This document shows positions 59,135 through 64,000 of a stretch of DNA of 64,000 nt, piece after piece. The DNA comes from Rhodobacterales bacterium. Its GTDB lineage: Bacteria > Pseudomonadota > Alphaproteobacteria > Caulobacterales > Hyphomonadaceae. The notes under the pieces were generated by a model, which saw nothing but the letters and a program-made list of their open reading frames with translations, ran no database searches and was not told where the DNA came from. The translations under genes were made by a program, and so were the position numbers. Location: assembly GCA_014763715.1 (NCBI GenBank), contig JACXUV010000018.1:1-64000 (forward strand), written 5' to 3'. Each line of letters begins with the position of its first letter. The first letter of the stretch is position 1.

Positions 59135-61371
59135 TGGCTTGGCTTGTAACGCATATGTGGATGGTGCTGGCTGGGGCGACCGTGTTTGCACTGATCCTCG
59201 GCTGGTCGGTGCGCGGCCTGTTGCTGACCGGCAAGATGCGGAAAGCCATTGTCGACAAGGATATTGCCCTGACTGAACTGGATCAGGCGCGGGATGAGAT
59301 CGAGCGCCTGTTCGCGGCCCAGCGTGCGCAGAGAGGCGAGGGCGGCAGCGTCGCCGATGCATCCGCGCGCAAGATTTCCGATCTGACGGCAGAGCTGCAG
59401 AAGGCGAAGACGGAACTCTCCACGCTGAAGTCCGAAGCCATGAAGGCGGCCTCTGCGGTTGTTTCTGCGCCGGTGCAGGATCGCGACGCGCCGACCATCG
59501 TGCTGCCGCCGAGCCGCGGCGGGGCAGACGACGCCCAGGCGGGGGATGCGCCCGCGTCCGGAAGCGCAGACGAGGCGCCGACGCTGGTCTGGCGCAATCG
59601 CCATCTGGAAGCGCGGGTGAAACATCTCGAAACCCAGCTGGCAGAAGCGGAAGCAGCCCCGGCGGTTGAGGCAGAGCCTGTTGTCGCCGCTGTCCCCTCG
59701 GTCGACGAGGAAGGTATCGCGAAGCTCAAATGGCAGGCTGACTATCTCAAGCAGCGCGTCGATGCGCTGGAAGCCGAACTCGCCAAAGTGCCGGCAGAGG
59801 CACCGCCGGCCGTGGCGGAAGACGTCAATGAAGAGATGGCCCGCCTGCGCTGGCGTAACCGTTTCCTGGAAGGGCGGCTCGCCTATTTCGAGGGCGGGGC
59901 GGAAGACGCCGCAGCCGAGTCGGTTGCGGAGCTGGCTGCCGAGCCTACTGGCGCAGAAGCCGTGCTGGAACAGCTGGAAGTGGCCGATACGGCTGCGGAC
60001 ATGACCGAGGCGGTCGAGGCCATGGCGGAACAGGTCTCCGTGGCCGAAGCATTTGCCTGGGATGCGCCCGCCGAAGAAGCTGTGGCAGAAGACGAGACTC
60101 TGGAAGAGGTCGAGCCGGAACCGGAAGAGGTCTTGATTGAAGAGGTCGTGACCGAGGAAGCCTTTGTCGAGGAAGAGCCGGTCGAAGAGGACGTGCAGGC
60201 CGAAGAGGCGGTAGAAGATCTCCAGGACGATCAGGTTGAAGCGGCTGCGTTCGACCTGAGCGCTGCGATCGCCGGGCGTGAAACGGAAGACGAGCCCGCA
60301 CGCTTCGAGCCGGAGCCTGTGACGGAAGTGGCCGAAGAGGCTGAACCGTTCACGGATGAAGCTGTCGAAGAAGACAGCGCGGAAGACGTGCTGCCGGAGA
60401 CCTCTTTCGAGGCGCCTGCAGAGCCTGAAGAAGAGAGTTTCGAAGACGTCTCAGACGATGAAGAGGAATCCCTCGCCGAAGCCGACCATGCCGATGAGGA
60501 TGTGGTGTCGGACGAGGAATACGATGAGGAAGACTTCATCGAAGAGGATGAATTCGTCGAGGAAGAGGACGAAGCCGGGTCTGATGACGAGGCTGAGTCT
60601 GAAGACGATGCCGAAGAGTCTGACGATGACGAGTCCTATGAGGACGACGAGGACGATGAGGGAGAGTTCGAGGACGCCGACGAAGACTCTGACGACGAAG
60701 ATGATGAGGACGACGGCGAGGCGTACGATCTGGAAGATGATGCATCCGATGATGAGGATGCGGAGGAAGATGCGTATGACGACGAGGACGAAGACGAGTA
60801 TGATGACGACGACGCCGAGGATGATGAGGCGGACGACGAGGACGATGAATACGAGTCCGACGAAGATGATGAAGACTACGACGCCGAAGAGGACGAGGAC
60901 TCTGAGGTAGAGTTCGAGGCTGACGCTGAAGACGATGACGCCGCTGACGAGGACGAATTGGAGGACGATGAGTCCTCTGATGAGGCCGTCGAAGCGGAAG
61001 ACGACGAAGATGAGGACCTCGACGACGGCGAAGAAGACGCGCCTGAAGATGAGGCGGCCGAAGAGATGGCCGAAGAGACGGAAGGCGATGTCTCCTACGA
61101 GGCCGGGGAACTCGTCCTGACCGAGCGCCCGATGGCAATGAACGGGCCGGTCGAGGGCCACCCGGACGACCTGACGCTGATCGGCGGGATCGGGCCGAAG
61201 ATCCAGGTGCTGCTGAACGAGCTGGGCGTCTGGCACTATGACCAGATCGCCGCATGGACGCCGGAGAACGTTGCCTGGGTGGATGAGCATCTCAACTTCA
61301 ACGGCCGCATCACGCGCGAAGGCTGGGTCGAGCAGGCCGCCGTGCTGGTCGCCGACGAGGAAAACGTCTGA
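59134..61371 (+). CDS. Membrane-anchored coiled-coil protein with acidic disordered region and HhH tail
   Basis: This 745-residue protein has an N-terminal helix (WMVLAGATVFALILGWSV) and a coiled coil (about 30-110). Three spaced repeats follow (WRNRHLEARVKHLE at 153, WQADYLKQRVDALE at 200, WRNRFLEGRLAYFE at 240). A region from about 310 to 655 is dominated by Asp and Glu with scattered Tyr, Phe and Ser. The last ~65 residues (PDDLTLIGGIGPKIQVLLNE to FNGRITREGWVEQ) form the helix-hairpin-helix module also found as an extension of NuoE or L21 in alphaproteobacteria. It is coupled to the OmpA/BON-like gene. Function is unknown. Confidence 0.78.
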   Translation: MAWLVTHMWMVLAGATVFALILGWSVRGLLLTGKMRKAIVDKDIALTELDQARDEIERLFAAQRAQRGEGGSVADASARKISDLTAELQKAKTELSTLKSEAMKAASAVVSAPVQDRDAPTIVLPPSRGGADDAQAGDAPASGSADEAPTLVWRNRHLEARVKHLETQLAEAEAAPAVEAEPVVAAVPSVDEEGIAKLKWQADYLKQRVDALEAELAKVPAEAPPAVAEDVNEEMARLRWRNRFLEGRLAYFEGGAEDAAAESVAELAAEPTGAEAVLEQLEVADTAADMTEAVEAMAEQVSVAEAFAWDAPAEEAVAEDETLEEVEPEPEEVLIEEVVTEEAFVEEEPVEEDVQAEEAVEDLQDDQVEAAAFDLSAAIAGRETEDEPARFEPEPVTEVAEEAEPFTDEAVEEDSAEDVLPETSFEAPAEPEEESFEDVSDDEEESLAEADHADEDVVSDEEYDEEDFIEEDEFVEEEDEAGSDDEAESEDDAEESDDDESYEDDEDDEGEFEDADEDSDDEDDEDDGEAYDLEDDASDDEDAEEDAYDDEDEDEYDDDDAEDDEADDEDDEYESDEDDEDYDAEEDEDSEVEFEADAEDDDAADEDELEDDESSDEAVEAEDDEDEDLDDGEEDAPEDEAAEEMAEETEGDVSYEAGELVLTERPMAMNGPVEGHPDDLTLIGGIGPKIQVLLNELGVWHYDQIAAWTPENVAWVDEHLNFNGRITREGWVEQAAVLVADEENV

Positions 61372-61500
61372 CCGTATTCAGGCAAGGTTCAGCCGGGTCC
61401 GGCGAGTCTTGCCGCGTGAAAGACTGGATGAGGCCCACGGCGCGATTGCAATTTGCCGGCGCGGGGCTAACCTTGATTTGCCTGAGTGAGGGAGAGGCAC

Positions 61501-62352
61501 ATGACCAAACTGATCGACATGGATAGCGCCATTTTCGAGGGCGCGCCGCGTGTGAACCTGTCCCGCCGGGCCATCATTTCAGGCCTCGCGGCCGGTACGG
61601 TGTTCCCGTTTGTGACCAACTGCACCACCAACCCGGCTACCGGGCGCAGCCAGTTCGTGATCTTCGGCGATCAGGAAGTCGCCTCCATGGCTGCTTCGGC
61701 CTGGACCGACATGAAGGCGCAAACGCCTGTGACGGCGAACTCCAAACTCAAGAACCGCGTCCTGCACGTCTGGGAGAAGACGCTCTCTGGGGCAGAGCGG
61801 AAGGGCGATGTTGCCCCCGGTCAGAGCTGGGATGTGGCGGTGTTCGATACCGATGACGTCAACGCCTTCGTCATGCCGGGCAACAAGGTGGGCGTGTATC
61901 GCGGCATCACCGAACTGACGGAGAATGACGACCAGCTCTCCGCCGTTCTGGGCCATGAGACCGGCCACGTTGTCGGCCGCCACGCAGCCGAGCGCCTGTC
62001 GATCACAACGCTGGCGCAGACGGGCCTCGCTGTGGGCCAGATCGCCATCGCCCAGTCCGACACGCTGTCGAAATACGGTTCGGAAATCGGTGCCTTGGGC
62101 GGCGCGGCGATGCAGTTCGGCGTGATCCTGCCTTACAGCCGCGCACATGAGCTGGAGGCCGACAAGCTGGGTGTCGATTACATGCACCAGTCCGGCTATG
62201 ACGTGAAACAGTCCGTCCGCCTGTGGGAACTGATGGCGGCCCAGTCATCAGGCTCGCGGTCGCCTGAGTTCATGTCGACCCACCCGGATCCGGCCCGCCG
62301 CGCCCAGGAACTGAAAACCTATATCAACGCCAGGGGCTACGCGCTGATCTAG
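61501..62352 (+). CDS. M48-family metalloprotease, exported
   Basis: A 283-residue protein with a Tat-like signal (SRRAIISGLAAGTVFPF) followed by a cysteine in FVTNCTTNP, which suggests a lipoprotein. The zinc motif HETGH is at 152-156 and the third ligand lies in SRAHELEADKLG (about 214-224). Relatives (BepA/LoiP type) degrade misassembled outer-membrane proteins. The ATG at 61501 has GGGAGAGG upstream. It lies 162 bases before rplK. Confidence 0.9.
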   Translation: MTKLIDMDSAIFEGAPRVNLSRRAIISGLAAGTVFPFVTNCTTNPATGRSQFVIFGDQEVASMAASAWTDMKAQTPVTANSKLKNRVLHVWEKTLSGAERKGDVAPGQSWDVAVFDTDDVNAFVMPGNKVGVYRGITELTENDDQLSAVLGHETGHVVGRHAAERLSITTLAQTGLAVGQIAIAQSDTLSKYGSEIGALGGAAMQFGVILPYSRAHELEADKLGVDYMHQSGYDVKQSVRLWELMAAQSSGSRSPEFMSTHPDPARRAQELKTYINARGYALI

Positions 62353-62465
62353 GCCGGGCAGGGGCGGCCTGACTCGTCCCGCTTGACCCCACTATCCAGA
62401 TGCGCCATACGCGCCGCTTCTGCGGGAGGCACGCCATGCCAGACCGCGGAGCCTCCATTGTAACC

Positions 62466-62489
62466 GGGCGGATCGAAAGACCACCGCCC
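62466..62489 (+). promoter_or_regulatory. Leader hairpin upstream of rplK
   Basis: GGGCGG (62466-62471) and CCGCCC (62484-62489) form a stem with a 12-base loop, 25 bases upstream of the rplK ATG. L1 autoregulates the L11-L1 operon through a leader structure in other bacteria, but I do not see the classical L1 site, so this is only a candidate. Confidence 0.3.
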
Positions 62490-62514
62490 CATCTGAAACG
62501 TTCGAGAGGACAAG

Positions 62515-62961
62515 ATGGCCAAGAAACTGCTGGGGCAGCTGAAGCTCCAGATTCCTGCCGGCCAGGCCAACCCGTCGCCGCCCGTCGGCCCGGCGCTCGG
62601 TCAGCGCGGCATCAACATCATGGAATTCTGCAAGGCGTTCAACGCCAAGACCCAATCCATGGAACCGGGCCTGCCCACGCCGGTCGTGATCGACTACTAT
62701 CAGGACAAGTCGTTCACCTTCGTCACCAAGACGCCGCCGGCCACTGTGCTGCTGAAGAAGGCTGCCAAGCTGAAGCTGGGCAAGAAGCCGGCTTCCGGCG
62801 CCAAGAAGCCGGGCTACGACACCGTCGGTAAAGTCACCATGGCTCAGGTGCGTGAGATCGCCGAAATGAAGATGGCTGACCTCAACGCCAACGACCTTGA
62901 CGCTGCTGCCAAGATCATCGCCGGCTCCGCCCGCGCGATGGGCATCGAAGTTGTGGAGTAA
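62515..62961 (+). CDS. rplK: Ribosomal protein L11
   Basis: The 148-residue L11 shows the N-terminal signature [20 protein letters not shown], then [16 protein letters not shown], and the C-terminal RNA-binding domain ending [14 protein letters not shown]. It forms the GTPase-associated centre with 23S rRNA. AGAGGA precedes the ATG. rplA follows after five bases. Codon use is strongly biased toward preferred codons. Confidence 0.98.
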   Translation: MAKKLLGQLKLQIPAGQANPSPPVGPALGQRGINIMEFCKAFNAKTQSMEPGLPTPVVIDYYQDKSFTFVTKTPPATVLLKKAAKLKLGKKPASGAKKPGYDTVGKVTMAQVREIAEMKMADLNANDLDAAAKIIAGSARAMGIEVVE

Positions 62962-62966
62962 GAACC

Positions 62967-63662
62967 ATGGCGAAAACTGGTAAGCGCGCACGCGCAATTG
63001 CAGAAACCGTTGACAAGAACAAAGCCTACACCGTCGCTGACGCTGTGGCGCTGGTGAAGTCGAACGCCAAGGCAAAATTCGACGAAACCGTCGAAATCGC
63101 CGTGAACCTCGGCGTTGACCCGAAATACGCTGACCAGATGGTCCGCGGCGTGGTCAACCTGCCGGCCGGCACGGGCAAAGACGTCCGCGTCGCCGTGTTC
63201 GCGAAGGACAAGAAGGCAGAAGAAGCCACGGCTGCCGGGGCTGACATTGTCGGCGCTGAAGACCTGATGGAGAAAATCCAGGGCGGCTTCATGGACTTCG
63301 ACCGTGTCATCGCAACGCCGGACATGATGGCTGTTGTCGGCCGTCTCGGTAAGGTGCTGGGCCCGCGCGGCCTGATGCCGAACCCGAAAGTCGGTACCGT
63401 GACCCCGAACGTTGCCCAGGCTGTCAAAGACGCGAAATCCGGCTCGGTCGAGTTCCGCGTTGAAAAAGCCGGTATCGTTCATGCCGGCGTCGGCAAGGCT
63501 TCCTTCTCCGAAGGCGACATCGAGAGCAACATCAAGGCTTTCCTGAGCGCGCTCGTGAAGGCGCGTCCGTCTGGCGCGAAGGGCACGTTCGTCCGCAAGA
63601 TCTCGCTGTCGTCCACCATGGGCGCTGGCGTCACGATCGATACGTCCGAGATCTCTCAGTAA
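62967..63662 (+). CDS. rplA: Ribosomal protein L1
   Basis: The 231-residue L1 forms the mobile stalk near the E site. The block [20 protein letters not shown] followed by [11 protein letters not shown] is the L1 signature. The gene is followed by a terminator, so the transcript ends here and rplJ-rplL are not part of it. Confidence 0.98.
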   Translation: MAKTGKRARAIAETVDKNKAYTVADAVALVKSNAKAKFDETVEIAVNLGVDPKYADQMVRGVVNLPAGTGKDVRVAVFAKDKKAEEATAAGADIVGAEDLMEKIQGGFMDFDRVIATPDMMAVVGRLGKVLGPRGLMPNPKVGTVTPNVAQAVKDAKSGSVEFRVEKAGIVHAGVGKASFSEGDIESNIKAFLSALVKARPSGAKGTFVRKISLSSTMGAGVTIDTSEISQ

Positions 63663-63690
63663 GCCTGAGCAGACAGACGACCGAACAGAA

Positions 63691-63730
63691 AAAGCCCGGC
63701 GCCTTGCGGTGCCGGGCTTCTTCTTTTGGG
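63691..63730 (+). terminator. Rho-independent terminator after rplA
   Basis: AAGCCCGGCGCC (63693-63704) pairs with GGTGCCGGGCTT (63709-63720), a 12-bp stem with one G-U pair and a TTGC loop, followed by TCTTCTTTT. An A-run on the left side makes it usable from the minus strand too, for the facing UrcA-family gene. Confidence 0.88.
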
Positions 63731-63755
63731 GCAGGGGATATCTGAAGCGGCCGGA

Positions 63756-64000
63756 TCAGTTATTGTCGGCCGTTACAATGATCACGGAATCCTCAGTCGG
63801 CTGGACCGAACGGGTGACCGCGACGTGGTAGCGGGTCAGCTCGGCGCTCTGCACCTGGGTGACCGTCCGGTCGACGACTTCGGCAGCGCAGTTGGAAACA
63901 GCCGTCGGCCATACGCCGGCGATGGCGCTGGAGTTGTCGTAAATGCTGCGGCAGTAGTCGCGGGCGGATTTTTCGATCGAGGCGTAGGTCTCAGCCGGGG
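63756..64000 (-). CDS. UrcA-family secreted protein (3' part only)
   Basis: A minus-strand frame is open from the window edge to TGA at 63758-63756, giving the last 80 residues. It carries SARDYCRSIYDNSSAIAGVW, then AVSNCAAEVVDRTVTQVQSA and a short polar end (VIIVTADNN). The CR-x11-W and NCAAEVVDRTV blocks match the UrcA family pattern seen in the 40499-40849 gene (ACRYTRPV, TCASEIVAKAV). The start and signal peptide lie outside the window. It is convergent with rplA. Confidence 0.7.
   Translation of the reverse strand, partial: PAETYASIEKSARDYCRSIYDNSSAIAGVWPTAVSNCAAEVVDRTVTQVQSAELTRYHVAVTRSVQPTEDSVIIVTADNN

Noticed and set aside
60231-61290. Open frames of Ser/Val/Phe or Arg/His composition opposite the second acidic tract
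   Set aside because: Same artefact as above, from D/E codons read on the other strand.

Overview
The window is a GC-rich, densely coded stretch of an alphaproteobacterial chromosome. The best guess is the Caulobacterales/Hyphomonadales side (Hyphomonas- or Henriciella-like). Reasons: UrcA-family and CC_3452-family small secreted proteins, DUF1489, a Caulobacter-type TonB-dependent receptor, a perfect CtrA-type box (TTAA-N7-TTAA), and the order glnD-murJ-trpS followed by Nfu-tsaB-rimI-fur. The taxon is inferred from gene content and was not tested by a search. I see no tRNA, rRNA, CRISPR array, insertion sequence or prophage. Every stretch between genes is shorter than 300 bases.

Layout. 1-2036: end of an EthD-like gene, then methionine gamma-lyase (mdeA) divergent from its Lrp/AsnC regulator, with a palindromic operator between them. 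2070-7560: glnD, murJ, trpS. 7655-16406: a mostly plus-strand housekeeping run with a PCu(A)C copper chaperone, a DUF2333 protein behind a CtrA box, Nfu scaffold, RutE-like nitroreductase, tsaB, rimI, exported dienelactone hydrolase, Ogt, YcaQ-family DNA glycosylase, Fur, a secreted unknown and DUF1489. 16410-21727: EamA exporter, Baeyer-Villiger-type monooxygenase, TadG-like vWA protein, TSUP permease. 21732-27963 (minus): an envelope operon DUF3604 / parvulin PPIase / HupE-UreJ, then a universal stress protein with a small partner, and a leucine-type dehydrogenase. 28240-35434: TrkH, an Ala/Pro/Glu-rich protein, a TlpA-like lipoprotein, a thiolase and pckA, the last two followed by clear terminators.

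35614-49827 is the most accessory-looking part. It holds a TpsB (FhaC/ShlB) outer-membrane transporter behind a collagen-like lipoprotein, a YdcF-like protein, Nudix and VOC enzymes, two small secreted proteins with near-identical promoter/operator and leader sequences, an acyl-CoA dehydrogenase, a zinc-phospholipase-like protein joined by a very acidic linker to a DUF4332/HhH module, tryptophanase, a Gfo/Idh/MocA oxidoreductase, small unknowns, and an MscS channel with a possible AUC start. 50029-51337 is an oppA-like pseudogene with an internal deletion. 52629-55673 is a large TonB-dependent receptor with highly biased codons and a two-hairpin leader. 55899-64000: two RNA methyltransferases, an OmpA/BON-like protein coupled to a membrane-anchored acidic coiled-coil protein with an HhH tail, an M48 protease, rplK-rplA standing apart from nusG and rplJL, and the end of another UrcA-family gene.

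The most promising undescribed items are the collagen-like lipoprotein/TpsB pair, the UrcA/CC_3452 mini-regulon, the two separate proteins that place an HhH module behind a long acidic disordered region, and the DUF3604-PPIase-HupE envelope operon.
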